A stretch of DNA of 64,000 bases, taken from positions 1 to 64,000 of the forward strand of contig NZ_VXCA01000015.1 in NCBI RefSeq assembly GCF_011369485.1, given 5' to 3'. Position 1 is the stretch's first letter. Each line of letters opens with the position of its first letter. Under the pieces are notes generated by a model. It did no database searches, had not been told where the DNA came from, and saw only the letters and a list, made by a program, of their open reading frames with translations. Shown piece by piece: positions 40,991-49,120 of this stretch. The position numbers and the translations under genes were made by a program. The DNA is from Pseudomonas atagonensis. GTDB taxonomy: Bacteria > Pseudomonadota > Gammaproteobacteria > Pseudomonadales > Pseudomonadaceae.

Positions 40991-41512
40991 ATGCTTCAAC
41001 TGATCCTCGGCGGCGCCCGCTCCGGCAAAAGTCGCCTGGCAGAAAAACTCGCCAGCGAAAGCCATCTGGCCGTGACCTACATCGCCACCAGCCAACCGCT
41101 GGACGGTGAAATGAGCGAGCGCGTCGCTCATCACCGCGCTCGCCGTCCTGCTGAGTGGGCACTCATTGAAGAACCGCTGGAACTGGCTCGCGTGCTGCGT
41201 GAAAACGCCGCCGCCGAGCGTTGCCTGCTGGTGGATTGCCTGACCCTGTGGCTGACCAATCTGCTGATGCTCGACGATGCCGAACGCCTCGCCGCCGAGC
41301 GAGAAGCCCTGCTCGACTGCCTGGCGTCACTGCCGGGGGAAATCATTTTTGTCAGCAACGAGACCGGAATGGGTGTCGTGCCGCTGGGCGAATTGACTCG
41401 CCGCTACGTCGATGAAGCCGGTTGGCTGCATCAAGCTCTGGCCGAGCGTTGTCAGCGTGTTGTCCTGACCGTCGCCGGCCTGCCCCTGACTCTGAAAGGA
41501 CCTGCGTTATGA
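40991..41512 (+). CDS. cobU: Adenosylcobinamide kinase / adenosylcobinamide-phosphate guanylyltransferase
   Basis: Bifunctional CobU (CobP in P. denitrificans) that phosphorylates adenosylcobinamide and activates it with GTP. It has 173 residues with P-loop [18 protein letters not shown] at the N-terminus, the conserved histidine-containing [10 protein letters not shown] (candidate GMP acceptor), and [12 protein letters not shown]. It is the only gene in this operon with a real gap upstream (33 bases). It overlaps cobT by four bases. Confidence 0.95.
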   Translation: MLQLILGGARSGKSRLAEKLASESHLAVTYIATSQPLDGEMSERVAHHRARRPAEWALIEEPLELARVLRENAAAERCLLVDCLTLWLTNLLMLDDAERLAAEREALLDCLASLPGEIIFVSNETGMGVVPLGELTRRYVDEAGWLHQALAERCQRVVLTVAGLPLTLKGPAL

Positions 41513-42564
41513 CCCAAACCTGGTGGCTGAACCCGTGCAAACCGGTGAACATCGACGTTGTCGAGCAAGCGGCGGCACGCCAGCAGCAACTGACCAAACC
41601 GGCCGGTTCGCTCGGTCGTCTGGAATCGGTGGCCGTGCAACTGGCCGGTCTGCAAGGTCAGGTCAAGCCGACGCTCGAACAGGTCTGGATTGCGATCTTC
41701 GCCGGCGATCACGGCGTGGTCGCTGAAGGCGTTTCCGCGTTTCCACAGGAAGTCACCGGGCAGATGCTGCTCAACTTCGTCAGTGGCGGGGCGGCGATCA
41801 GCGTGCTGGCGCGCAAGCTTGAGGCGCAACTGGAAGTGGTCGATCTGGGCACGGTGACGCCGTCGCTGAATTTGCCGGGCGTGCGTCACTTGAACATCGG
41901 TGCGGGCACGGCGAATTTTGTCCAGGGCGCAGCGATGACCCAGGCCCAGGGCGAACTTGCTTTGCAGGCCGGGCGTGACAGCGTGTTACGGGCGAAAGCG
42001 GCGGGCACTCAGTTGTTCATCGGCGGTGAAATGGGCATCGGCAACACCACGGCGGCCAGTGCGCTGGCCTGTGCCTTGCTCGATTGCCCGGTGGTGCACC
42101 TGACCGGCCCGGGCACCGGGCTGAATGCCGAAGGTGTCAGCCATAAAGCGCAAGTCATCGAACGCGCGCTGGCCTTGCACGCGGCGCAACGTGGTGACGC
42201 GTTGCAGACGCTGTTCAACCTCGGCGGTTTTGAAATGGCGGCGTTGGTCGGTGCCTATCTGGCCTGCGCGCAGGAAGGTGTAGCGGTGCTGGTCGATGGC
42301 TTTATCTGCACGGTCGCCGCGCTGGTGGCCGTGCGCCTGAATCCGGCCTGCCGCGAGTGGCTGTTGTTCGGTCATCGTGGCGCGGAACCGGGCCACCGCC
42401 ATGTGCTGGAAGCGTTGAACGCCGAACCGTTGCTGGAACTCGGTCTGCGTCTGGGCGAGGGCAGCGGTGCCGCGTTGGCCGTGCCGCTGATGCGTCTGGC
42501 CTGTGATCTGCATGGACAGATGGCGACATTCGCCGAGGCAGCAGTGGCGGACCGTCCGGCATGA
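41509..42564 (+). CDS. cobT: Nicotinate-nucleotide-dimethylbenzimidazole phosphoribosyltransferase
   Basis: Makes alpha-ribazole phosphate from dimethylbenzimidazole and nicotinate mononucleotide (CobU in P. denitrificans naming). It has 351 residues. Motifs are [11 protein letters not shown] at the N-terminus, [30 protein letters not shown] and [12 protein letters not shown], with the catalytic glutamate expected in the last. It pairs functionally with bluB. The ATG at 41509 overlaps the cobU stop. Confidence 0.96.
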   Translation: MTQTWWLNPCKPVNIDVVEQAAARQQQLTKPAGSLGRLESVAVQLAGLQGQVKPTLEQVWIAIFAGDHGVVAEGVSAFPQEVTGQMLLNFVSGGAAISVLARKLEAQLEVVDLGTVTPSLNLPGVRHLNIGAGTANFVQGAAMTQAQGELALQAGRDSVLRAKAAGTQLFIGGEMGIGNTTAASALACALLDCPVVHLTGPGTGLNAEGVSHKAQVIERALALHAAQRGDALQTLFNLGGFEMAALVGAYLACAQEGVAVLVDGFICTVAALVAVRLNPACREWLLFGHRGAEPGHRHVLEALNAEPLLELGLRLGEGSGAALAVPLMRLACDLHGQMATFAEAAVADRPA

Positions 42565-43136
42565 CCTTGCGCCTGGATCTGCTGCGCCACGGAGAGACCG
42601 AACTGGGCGGCGGCTTGCGCGGCAGTCTTGATGATGCGCTCACTGAAAAGGGCTGGGCGCAGATGCGTGCAGCCGTGGTCGCGGGCGGGCCCTGGGAGCA
42701 TCTGATCAGTTCGCCGTTGCAACGATGTGCACGGTTTGCCGCTGAACTCGGCGAGCAACTGAATATGCCGGTGCATCTGGACAAGGATCTGCAGGAACTG
42801 CACTTCGGCGCGTGGGAAGGGCAGAGCGCGGCGGCGTTGATGGACACCGATGCCGATGCGTTGGGGCTGTTCTGGGCGGATCCGTATGCATTCCCGCCGC
42901 CGCAGGGTGAGCCGGTCAGCGATTTCTCCGCTCGGGTACTCGCGGCGGTCGCACGGTTGCAGGCGGCCTACGCGGGTGAGCGGGTGCTGCTGATCAGTCA
43001 CGGCGGAGTGATGCGCCTGTTGCTGGCGCGGGCGCGGGGTTTGCCTCGTGAGCAACTGCTGAATGTCGAAGTCGGGCATGGCGCATTGTTCTCGCTGACC
43101 GTCGAAGCTGATGGCTCGCTCAAGGAAGGTTGCTGA
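42561..43136 (+). CDS. cobC: Alpha-ribazole phosphatase (histidine phosphatase family)
   Basis: Dephosphorylates alpha-ribazole phosphate or adenosylcobalamin phosphate. It is a 191-residue histidine phosphatase. The phosphohistidine motif is [15 protein letters not shown] at the N-terminus, and the second catalytic histidine is in [14 protein letters not shown] conserved EL(H)FGAWEGQS block is present. It overlaps cobT by four bases. The name cobC follows Salmonella and must not be confused with the PLP enzyme. Confidence 0.9.
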   Translation: MTLRLDLLRHGETELGGGLRGSLDDALTEKGWAQMRAAVVAGGPWEHLISSPLQRCARFAAELGEQLNMPVHLDKDLQELHFGAWEGQSAAALMDTDADALGLFWADPYAFPPPQGEPVSDFSARVLAAVARLQAAYAGERVLLISHGGVMRLLLARARGLPREQLLNVEVGHGALFSLTVEADGSLKEGC

Positions 43137-43137
43137 C

Positions 43138-43869
43138 ATGTTGCCGCTGTGGATCGCCCTGCAATTTCTCAGCAGTTTGCCGATTCGTTTGCCGGGCATG
43201 CCGACGCCGGAACAGCTCGGGCGTTCGCTGCTGTTTTATCCGCTGGTGGGGTTGCTGTTTGGCGTGATTCTCTGGGCGCTGAATCTGGCCTTGGCTGGCG
43301 CGCCGCTGTTGTTGCACGCGGCATCGCTGTTGACGGTTTGGGTGCTGCTCAGCGGTGCGTTGCATCTGGATGGTCTGGCGGACAGCGCCGATGCCTGGCT
43401 CGGCGGCTTTGGTGATCGCGAGCGCACGCTGACGATCATGAAAGATCCGCGCAGCGGGCCGATTGCGGTGGTGACGCTGGTATTGGTGTTGCTGCTCAAG
43501 TTTGCCGCATTGCTGGCGCTGATCGAGCAGCAGCAGACGCTGGCGCTGATCATCGTGCCGCTACTGGGGCGGGCGGCGCTGCTCGGGTTGTTCCTGACCA
43601 CGCCGTATGTGCGGGCGGGTGGATTGGGCCAGGCGCTGGCCGATCATTTGCCGCGCAGAGCCGGGTGGCGGGTTTTGGCGGTGAGCGCGCTTGCCTGTGT
43701 GGTGATTGCCGGATTCAAGGCAGTTATTGCGCTGCTGGTGGCGGTCGTTGTGTTCGTCTGGTTGCGGCATTTGATGGTGCGGCGGTTGGGTGGCACGACT
43801 GGCGATACGGCGGGGGCATTGCTGGAGTTGTTGGAGATGGCGGTGCTTGTTGGGTTGGTTCTGATCTGA
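43138..43869 (+). CDS. cobS: Adenosylcobinamide-GDP ribazoletransferase (cobalamin synthase)
   Basis: Final assembly enzyme (CobS, CobV in P. denitrificans). It joins alpha-ribazole to adenosylcobinamide-GDP at the inner membrane. It has 243 residues with several hydrophobic segments. The CDP-alcohol-transferase-like motif is GALHLDGLADSADAWLGG, followed by MKDPRSGPIAVV. The ATG at 43138 lies one base after the cobC stop (43136). Last gene of the B12 operon. Confidence 0.94.
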   Translation: MLPLWIALQFLSSLPIRLPGMPTPEQLGRSLLFYPLVGLLFGVILWALNLALAGAPLLLHAASLLTVWVLLSGALHLDGLADSADAWLGGFGDRERTLTIMKDPRSGPIAVVTLVLVLLLKFAALLALIEQQQTLALIIVPLLGRAALLGLFLTTPYVRAGGLGQALADHLPRRAGWRVLAVSALACVVIAGFKAVIALLVAVVVFVWLRHLMVRRLGGTTGDTAGALLELLEMAVLVGLVLI

Positions 43870-43895
43870 AAGATCTCTGTAACCGTGCCGCCGTC

Positions 43896-44025
43896 TTCGG
43901 GAGCAAGCCCCCTCCCGCAGGGATTTTTTGTGCACCAGAGATCCAGTCTGGAAAGTGCTCCCACAGGATTTTTTGTGCACCAGAGATCTAATGTGGGAGG
44001 GGGCTTTCTCCCGAAGGCGGTCTGT
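43896..44025. repeat. REP-like element with internal 23-bp direct repeat
   Basis: The outer segments GTCTTCGGGAGCAAGCCCCC and its imperfect complement near 44000-44020 (GGGGGCTTTCTCCCGAAG) form an inverted repeat. Inside, 43921-43943 (GGATTTTTTGTGCACCAGAG...) recurs exactly at 43966-43988, a 45-base period. It lies between cobS and the MarR-type gene and may end the cob transcript. Confidence 0.65.
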
Positions 44026-44079
44026 CAGGTGTCACAAATGTGACGGGTAAACTCATCTGTAACTTGATTTAACACAGTC

Positions 44080-44095
44080 GCGGGTATATACACGC
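44080..44095. promoter_or_regulatory. Probable MarR-family operator, upstream copy
   Basis: GCGGGTATATACACGC, a near-palindrome that differs at one position from the perfect palindrome in front of the MFS gene. It lies just before the MarR-type gene start, consistent with autorepression. Confidence 0.6.
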
Positions 44096-44098
44096 ATC

Positions 44099-44503
44099 AT
44101 GCTTCCTTCTCAGTGTTTGTGCACCAACCTGCGTCGCGCCGCGCGTGGCGTCAGCAGGCATTACGACGGCGCTCTCGATGGCTTCGGGATCAACGTTGCC
44201 CAGTATTCTCTGCTGTGCAATCTGCAGCGGCTGGATCAACCGAGCATCTCGGAACTGGCCGAAGCCATGGGCCTGGATCGCAGCACCCTGGGGCGCAATC
44301 TGCGCGTGCTGGAAGGTGAGGGACTGGTGGCGCTGGCCGAGGGCGAAGACATGCGTAACCGCATCGTCCGGCTTACCGAAACCGGTGCGCAGCGTCTGGC
44401 AGCGGCGTTGCCGGCCTGGGAAGCGGCGCAACAGCGGTTGATTGATCGTCTGGGTGCCGAGAAGCGTGAAACCTTGCTCAAATTGCTGGATGAACTGGCT
44501 TGA
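44099..44503 (+). CDS. MarR family transcriptional regulator
   Basis: A 134-residue winged-helix regulator. The recognition region is SISELAEAMGLDRSTLGRNLRVLEGEGL, followed by a wing with RNRIVRLTETG. Its start lies 3 bases after the first GCGGGTATATA site. The MFS gene starts 52 bases downstream behind a second, perfect copy of the site, so the two genes look like a repressor and efflux-pump unit. The inducer is unknown. The N-terminal CLCTNLRRAARGVSR has two cysteines that might act in redox sensing; this is speculative. Confidence 0.87.
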   Translation: MLPSQCLCTNLRRAARGVSRHYDGALDGFGINVAQYSLLCNLQRLDQPSISELAEAMGLDRSTLGRNLRVLEGEGLVALAEGEDMRNRIVRLTETGAQRLAAALPAWEAAQQRLIDRLGAEKRETLLKLLDELA

Positions 44504-44524
44504 TGCCAGTTTTTTCGGATTCAA

Positions 44525-44540
44525 GCGGGTATATACCCGC
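44525..44540. promoter_or_regulatory. Perfect palindromic operator before the MFS gene
   Basis: GCGGGTATATACCCGC is a perfect 16-bp palindrome 15 bases upstream of the MFS start codon. It matches the site in front of the MarR-type gene. Confidence 0.7.
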
Positions 44541-44555
44541 GACTGGAGAATAACA

Positions 44556-45764
44556 ATGACATCGATGTGGCGTACGTGCGGTTGGGTGTTGCTGGGCAGT
44601 GCGCTGATCCTGGCGTTGTCATTGGGCGTGCGACACGGCTTCGGTCTGTTCCTGTCGCCGATGAGTGCGCAGTTTGGCTGGGGGCGTGAAGTGTTTGCCT
44701 TCGCCATCGCCTTGCAGAACCTGATCTGGGGACTGGCGCAGCCATTCACTGGCGCGCTCGCCGACCGTTTCGGTGCGGCGAAAGTGGTGCTGGTCGGCGG
44801 CGTACTCTACGCCTTGGGCCTGGTGTTCATGGGCTTGTCGGATTCGGCGCTGACTCTTTCGTTGAGCGCCGGTTTGCTGATCGGCATCGGTCTGTCCGGC
44901 ACGTCCTTCTCAGTCATCCTCGGCGTAGTCGGCCGCGCCGTTCCGCCAGAGAAGCGCAGCATGGGTATGGGCATCGCCAGCGCCGCCGGTTCTTTCGGTC
45001 AGTTCGCCATGTTGCCCGGCACCCTCGGTCTGATCGGTTGGCTCGGCTGGTCTGCCGCGCTACTGGTGCTGGGCCTGCTGGTGGCGATGATCGTGCCGCT
45101 GGTGAGCATGCTCAAGGACAAGCCGCTGCCGGTGCTCGGTCATGAGCAGACACTCTCTGAAGCACTGCGCGAAGCCTGTTCGCATTCGGGATTCTGGCTG
45201 CTGGCGTTCGGCTTTTTCGTTTGCGGCTTTCAGGTAGTATTCATCGGCGTGCACTTGCCGGCGTATCTGGTCGATCAGCACTTGCCGGCTACCGTCGGCA
45301 CCACGGTGCTGGCGCTCATTGGGTTGTTCAACATCTTCGGCACCTACACCGCCGGGTGGCTCGGTGGGCGCATGTCGAAACCGCGATTGCTGACCGGCTT
45401 GTACCTGCTGCGCGCGGTGGTGATCGTGTTGTTCCTGTGGCTGCCGGTGACGACGACATCCGCCTACCTGTTCGGCATGGCCATGGGTTTCCTGTGGCTG
45501 TCGACGGTGCCGTTGACCAACGGCACCGTGGCGACCTTGTTTGGTGTGCGAAATCTGTCCATGCTCGGTGGCATCGTGTTCCTGTTCCACCAGCTCGGCT
45601 CGTTCCTCGGCGGCTGGCTGGGTGGGGTGGTGTATGACCGTACCGGGAGTTATGACTTGATCTGGCAGGTGGCAATTCTTCTGAGTCTGCTGGCGGCCGC
45701 GTTGAACTGGCCGGTGCGTGAGCGACCGGTCGAACGCCTGCAGCCACGTGTGAGCGCCGCATGA
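44556..45764 (+). CDS. MFS transporter
   Basis: A 402-residue major facilitator with about twelve membrane segments. The N-terminal half has GVRHGFGLFLSPMSAQFGWGREVFAFAIALQNL (landmarks) and a loop 2-3 signature ADRFGAAKVV. It resembles monocarboxylate/oxalate-formate-type MFS antiporters more than drug efflux families, but the substrate is uncertain. I start at the ATG at 44556 after CTGGAG. The longer frame would run back into the MarR gene. Its stop overlaps a 40-codon gene. Confidence 0.86.
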   Translation: MTSMWRTCGWVLLGSALILALSLGVRHGFGLFLSPMSAQFGWGREVFAFAIALQNLIWGLAQPFTGALADRFGAAKVVLVGGVLYALGLVFMGLSDSALTLSLSAGLLIGIGLSGTSFSVILGVVGRAVPPEKRSMGMGIASAAGSFGQFAMLPGTLGLIGWLGWSAALLVLGLLVAMIVPLVSMLKDKPLPVLGHEQTLSEALREACSHSGFWLLAFGFFVCGFQVVFIGVHLPAYLVDQHLPATVGTTVLALIGLFNIFGTYTAGWLGGRMSKPRLLTGLYLLRAVVIVLFLWLPVTTTSAYLFGMAMGFLWLSTVPLTNGTVATLFGVRNLSMLGGIVFLFHQLGSFLGGWLGGVVYDRTGSYDLIWQVAILLSLLAAALNWPVRERPVERLQPRVSAA

Positions 45765-45883
45765 GCCGACTCTGGCCGCGAATCGCCTTCACCGCACTCG
45801 GCGCCGCTCTGCTGGCGCTGGTGTGGTGGGGATGGCATCAGGGCGGTCTGGCGCTGATGCAATTGGGCATGAGCATTTGCTAG
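45761..45883 (+). CDS. Small membrane peptide (40 aa)
   Basis: The ATG at 45761 overlaps the MFS stop (ATGA), so the frame is translationally coupled. It encodes 40 residues with one hydrophobic helix (IAFTALGAALLALVWWGWH) preceded by the basic MSRLWPR, and ends MSIC. The coupling and the clean single-span architecture argue for a real gene. The function is unknown; a small accessory subunit of the transporter is a possibility. Confidence 0.6.
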   Translation: MSRLWPRIAFTALGAALLALVWWGWHQGGLALMQLGMSIC

Positions 45884-45937
45884 AACCGGACGCGGCGAGT
45901 AACGTCGAGGTCTGACGACTGCTCAAGGATGCTCGAC

Positions 45938-46498
45938 ATGCTCATGCGCTGGTGTGCTGTTCCCGCGTTGCTGATGGCGTTGACCGGCCTGGCCCAGGCC
46001 GCTGACTGTCCGGAACTGTTGCAAGGTTCGCTACCGAAATTGCGCGCCAAGGAATCCATCGACCTGTGTCAACGCTACGCCGACAAGCCGCTGGTGGTGG
46101 TCAACACCGCGAGCTTCTGCGGATTTGCACCACAGTTCGAAGGCCTTGAGGCGCTGCATAAACGCTACGAAGGGCAAGGCCTGGAAATGCTCGGCGTCCC
46201 CTCCAATGACTTCAAGCAGGAATCCAAAGACAGCGCCGAGACCGCCAAGGTTTGCTACGCCAACTACGGCGTGACGTTCGCCATGACTGAGCCGCAAAAG
46301 GTTCGCGGTGATAACGCCACGCACTTGTTTCTGGTGCTGGCGGCACAGAGCAGTGCGCCAAAGTGGAATTTCTACAAATACGTCATCGACCGTCAGGGCA
46401 AGGTCATCGCCAATTTTTCCAGCCTGACCAAACCGGACGATCCGGAATTTATCGCGGCAATCGAGAAGGCCATCGCCTCGAAACCTTTGAAACCCTGA
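45938..46498 (+). CDS. Exported glutathione peroxidase family protein
   Basis: A 186-residue thiol peroxidase with an N-terminal signal peptide (about residues 1-22, cleavage near AQAADC), so it is periplasmic. The peroxidatic cysteine is Cys61 in [16 protein letters not shown], encoded by TGC rather than by a selenocysteine codon. Trp143-Asn144 lie in PKWNFYKY. The glutamine usually in the N-Q-F part of the catalytic tetrad is aspartate here (SNDF, Asp91). AAGG spaces best to the ATG at 45938, although an ATG at 45929 is in frame. Confidence 0.87.
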   Translation: MLMRWCAVPALLMALTGLAQAADCPELLQGSLPKLRAKESIDLCQRYADKPLVVVNTASFCGFAPQFEGLEALHKRYEGQGLEMLGVPSNDFKQESKDSAETAKVCYANYGVTFAMTEPQKVRGDNATHLFLVLAAQSSAPKWNFYKYVIDRQGKVIANFSSLTKPDDPEFIAAIEKAIASKPLKP

Positions 46499-46509
46499 TA
46501 GTCACCCAC

Positions 46510-46547
46510 AAAAAAGCCCCGCCTCTGCGAAGAGGGCGGGGCTTTTT
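46510..46547. terminator. Bidirectional terminator between the glutathione peroxidase gene and fadL
   Basis: A long stem AAAAAGCCCCGCCTCT/AGAGGGCGGGGCTTTTT (one bulge) with A- and T-runs, placed between convergent genes. Confidence 0.88.
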
Positions 46548-46578
46548 GTCGGCGAGGGATCAACCTCGCCGTGCAGCA

Positions 46579-47850
46579 TCAGAAGCGGTAGGTCGCGCCG
46601 ACACCGAAACCGTTTGCCGAGTTTTCATACTTGGCATTGTAGGTCTGACCACGATCGTTTTCGTTGCGGATCTTGACCGACTCTTCCTTCAGGTACGAGT
46701 AAGCGACGTCGATGGTCAGGTCTTCGGTCGGGCTCCAGCCGGCACCGATGCTGAAGATGGTCCGGTCGCCCGTAGGAATACGTGGCGAACGGTCGACGTT
46801 GTTGGTCGGCGACTGGTCGAAGGTCAGACCGGTACGCAGTACCCATTCCTTGTTCAACTGGTACGAAGTACCCACGGCATAAGCCCAGGAGTCGTGCCAG
46901 TTCTGATCTTCGGTGATCTCGCCGAACTGGCCGGCCAGCAGTGGCTGTACACCGGAGTTCTTGACAGTGATTTTTTCCAGCTGGCTCCAGCGGGTCCAGG
47001 TCGAACCGGCGTAGACATTCCAGCGGTCGTTGATCGCTTGAGTGACCGAGAAGTCGATCGATTCAGGCGTGGTGATCTTCAGCGAGGCGTCGTACTTCTG
47101 GTTGGCACCCAAGCCCACTGCCGCGAGTGCGCCGTAGTTGACCTTGGTATCACCTTCTAGCTTGTAGTCGACTTTCGAGTGGTAAGTCAGGCCCAGGCGC
47201 GTGGTGTCGGTGGCTTGTACCAGCACGCCGATGTTGTAACCCAGCGCGGTGTCGTCACCCTTGATCTTGACCTTGCCGTCCGGCAAAGCCTGAGTGATCG
47301 ACAGGTTGGACTCCAGCGTACCGTCGATGCGGTTGATGGTCGGGCCGAAACCGATCGACACCTTATCGTTGAAGGCGTAGCTGATGGTCGGCTGGAAGGT
47401 GATGACTTGTACTTCCGACTTGCTACCGAAGTAACGGCCGGCAAAGCCGCTTTCGTAGTCGGTAATCAGGCCGAACGGCACGTAGACACCGAGGCCGAAG
47501 GCCCAGTGATCATCGATCGGTTTTACATAGAAACCCATAGGTACGGAGGTGAAGGGCACCATGTCGCCTTTGTTGCTGCCGCCATTAGGGCTGGAGCTGG
47601 CGTCGCTGATATCGGTTTTTGCGTCGAGGAATGCAACACCGCCGGTGACTTGTTCGCGCTTGATGCGCGACATGCCGGCAGGGTTGCCGTAAACAGTGCT
47701 TGCGTCGTCGGCAGAAGAAGATCGCCCAGCGTAACCGGTGCCCATCCCGCTGATACTGTGTTCGTTGATGGCAAAGCCAGCTGCGAAAATCTGGGTGGAT
47801 GCCATGGTAACGGCGAGGCTAAGGGTGGTTTTGAGCATTACTTTTTTCAT
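46579..47850 (-). CDS. fadL: Outer membrane fatty acid transporter, FadL/OmpP1 family
   Basis: A 423-residue outer-membrane beta-barrel for hydrophobic compounds such as long-chain fatty acids. The signal peptide ends at FAA before GFAINEHSISGMGTGYAG. The family NPA motif is in GNPAGMSR. The C-terminus ends in an aromatic residue (GVGATYRF), the outer-membrane insertion signal. AGGAG precedes the start. The exact substrate of this paralogue is not known, so fadL here means the family. Confidence 0.92.
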   Translation of the reverse strand: MKKVMLKTTLSLAVTMASTQIFAAGFAINEHSISGMGTGYAGRSSSADDASTVYGNPAGMSRIKREQVTGGVAFLDAKTDISDASSSPNGGSNKGDMVPFTSVPMGFYVKPIDDHWAFGLGVYVPFGLITDYESGFAGRYFGSKSEVQVITFQPTISYAFNDKVSIGFGPTINRIDGTLESNLSITQALPDGKVKIKGDDTALGYNIGVLVQATDTTRLGLTYHSKVDYKLEGDTKVNYGALAAVGLGANQKYDASLKITTPESIDFSVTQAINDRWNVYAGSTWTRWSQLEKITVKNSGVQPLLAGQFGEITEDQNWHDSWAYAVGTSYQLNKEWVLRTGLTFDQSPTNNVDRSPRIPTGDRTIFSIGAGWSPTEDLTIDVAYSYLKEESVKIRNENDRGQTYNAKYENSANGFGVGATYRF

Positions 47851-47863
47851 TATTAGAACTCCT

Positions 47864-47899
47864 GGTGATCACCGGGGCGAAAATTACCAACATTTTCGC
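47864..47899 (-). promoter_or_regulatory. Leader palindrome and hairpin of fadL
   Basis: GGTGATCACC, a perfect 10-bp palindrome (47864-47873), is followed by the hairpin GCGAAAAT/ATTTTCGC (47877-47899, 7-base loop). Both are in the untranslated leader just before the ribosome site. They could be an operator or an mRNA-stability element. Confidence 0.35.
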
Positions 47900-47996
47900 T
47901 CCGGCGCTATAGTCCGTATGCCTTGAGTTAGAGCGGTTTTGTAGGACAATCCGACCAAAATCGCGACTCGTTGTGCGATCTTGTGAAACCGGCCAG

Positions 47997-48479
47997 TCAG
48001 CAAGCGACCTGATTCAGCGGTGAAACACAGGTTTGCCAGGCGCACGTAAAGTCGCGCAGGCGACCCTGAGGCTGAAAGGTTTGACGCCAGATACGCGCCA
48101 TCCCGAGTAAATCGTCGGCGGCGGGGAGGGTGGTGTGTTGTTCTTCGACCAGCAGCCAGGCGATGGCGGTGGCGTAACGCAGGTTAACGGTCAATTCGAG
48201 GTGTGGGCCGCTGAGGAAAGCATGCTGGCTGGCCAGTCCGCGAACCAGGCTGGCACGCTCCGGATCGAGCGCCAGGTAATGATCCCAAAGCGCTTGATGG
48301 CGATGCTCGGCGATGCGGTAGAGGCCGTGGCCACGGCGGTCATGCAGGGCGGATCCGAGAGCGGACTGGCTGGCGGCAATGCCCAGCAGCAGGGATTCGG
48401 CAGTTGCGCAGTGGCGTCCCAGGTAGATTAATGTAGGACGGATCACGTAGCGGCACAGTTCGCTGGCAGCGATACCCAT
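47997..48479 (-). CDS. Hypothetical protein
   Basis: A 160-residue soluble protein that I do not recognise. It has several cysteines and histidines (ELCRYVIRPTLIYLGRHC near the start, CAWQTCVSP near the end). These could form a metal site, but there is no clear ligand pattern. No signal peptide is seen. It may be restricted to pseudomonads. Confidence 0.68.
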   Translation of the reverse strand: MGIAASELCRYVIRPTLIYLGRHCATAESLLLGIAASQSALGSALHDRRGHGLYRIAEHRHQALWDHYLALDPERASLVRGLASQHAFLSGPHLELTVNLRYATAIAWLLVEEQHTTLPAADDLLGMARIWRQTFQPQGRLRDFTCAWQTCVSPLNQVAC

Positions 48480-48701
48480 AAAGCCCTCGAATCTTGTTAT
48501 TGGGCGGCGAAACCTGAAGGGGCCTTGGCAGCGGTGGATCGACTCAGGTTCGCCGGAAGCGGATCAAGCCGCTTGAGTTGAAGTGTAGTGTCATCTTGGT
48601 GAGGTAAAGGACTGTTTTTAAAATATTTCCGGCTTCGAGTTATAACCGTTATATCGGATGGTGCTTAGGCATAAATGCTCAAAAGTGAAACATCGGGCAA
48701 T

Positions 48702-48730
48702 AAAAAGCCCCGCGTTTCAGGCGGGGCTTT
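48702..48730 (-). terminator. Intrinsic terminator of the 74-aa gene
   Basis: Stem AAAGCCCCGC/GCGGGGCTTT with a T-run on the minus strand, 23 bases after the stop codon of the 48753-48977 gene. Confidence 0.85.
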
Positions 48731-48752
48731 GCTTTTGCAGCCTTTTCGGCTC

Positions 48753-48977
48753 TCAGGCAATCAATGCCTGACGTGTACGATCGATCACGGCCTGCAGCGG
48801 TTCGGCGCTGGAGTATTGATCGGGGTACAGACGCTCGCTGTGGCGCGCGATCCCGTGTTCATTGACCACGGTGAAGCTGAAGCAGCCTTTGCGAGCGGCC
48901 ATGATCAGGCAGTTCATTGGAGCAAAAGCGTTGGTTAGGGTGCGAATGGCATCCTGAGTCTGGATTTGAGTAGACAT
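48753..48977 (-). CDS. Hypothetical 74-residue protein with a structured leader
   Basis: A small soluble protein with the landmarks IRTLTNAFAPMNCLIMAARKG and FSFTVVNEHGIARHSERLYP. I do not recognise it. It has its own terminator, and the leader upstream contains several stem-loops, so it looks like a self-contained regulated transcript. It ends with a basic helix (VIDRTRQALIA). Confidence 0.7.
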   Translation of the reverse strand: MSTQIQTQDAIRTLTNAFAPMNCLIMAARKGCFSFTVVNEHGIARHSERLYPDQYSSAEPLQAVIDRTRQALIA

Positions 48978-49002
48978 AGTTATTAGGTGTTCCTACAAAT
49001 GA

Positions 49003-49120
49003 CACGGATAAGAACCGTGCAACGTTAAAACGTTCCAGTAATGTCGACCACCATTGGTCGAACAAAGAACCCGACTGGAACAAAGCAGCCAGTTTGAAGC
49101 GCTGATAAGTTGGCGCGCTT
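49003..49120 (-). ncRNA. Candidate structured RNA leader of the 74-aa gene
   Basis: Stem A: CACGG (49003-49007)/CCGTG (49015-49019). Stem B: GTTCCAGT (49032-49039)/ACTGGAAC (49074-49081), enclosing TCGACCA (49044-49050)/TGGTCGA (49055-49061) with a 4-base loop. Stem C: AAGCGC (49097-49102)/GCGCTT (49115-49120). The block lies 25-143 bases upstream of the 74-aa gene start. No known RNA family was recognised. Confidence 0.35.

Noticed and set aside
43921..43988. Possible CRISPR-like direct repeat
   Set aside because: Only two copies with a 22-base interval, no cas genes, inside a REP-like inverted repeat.
45938..46498. Selenocysteine-containing peroxidase
   Set aside because: The active-site codon is TGC (Cys); no in-frame TGA or SECIS-like element.
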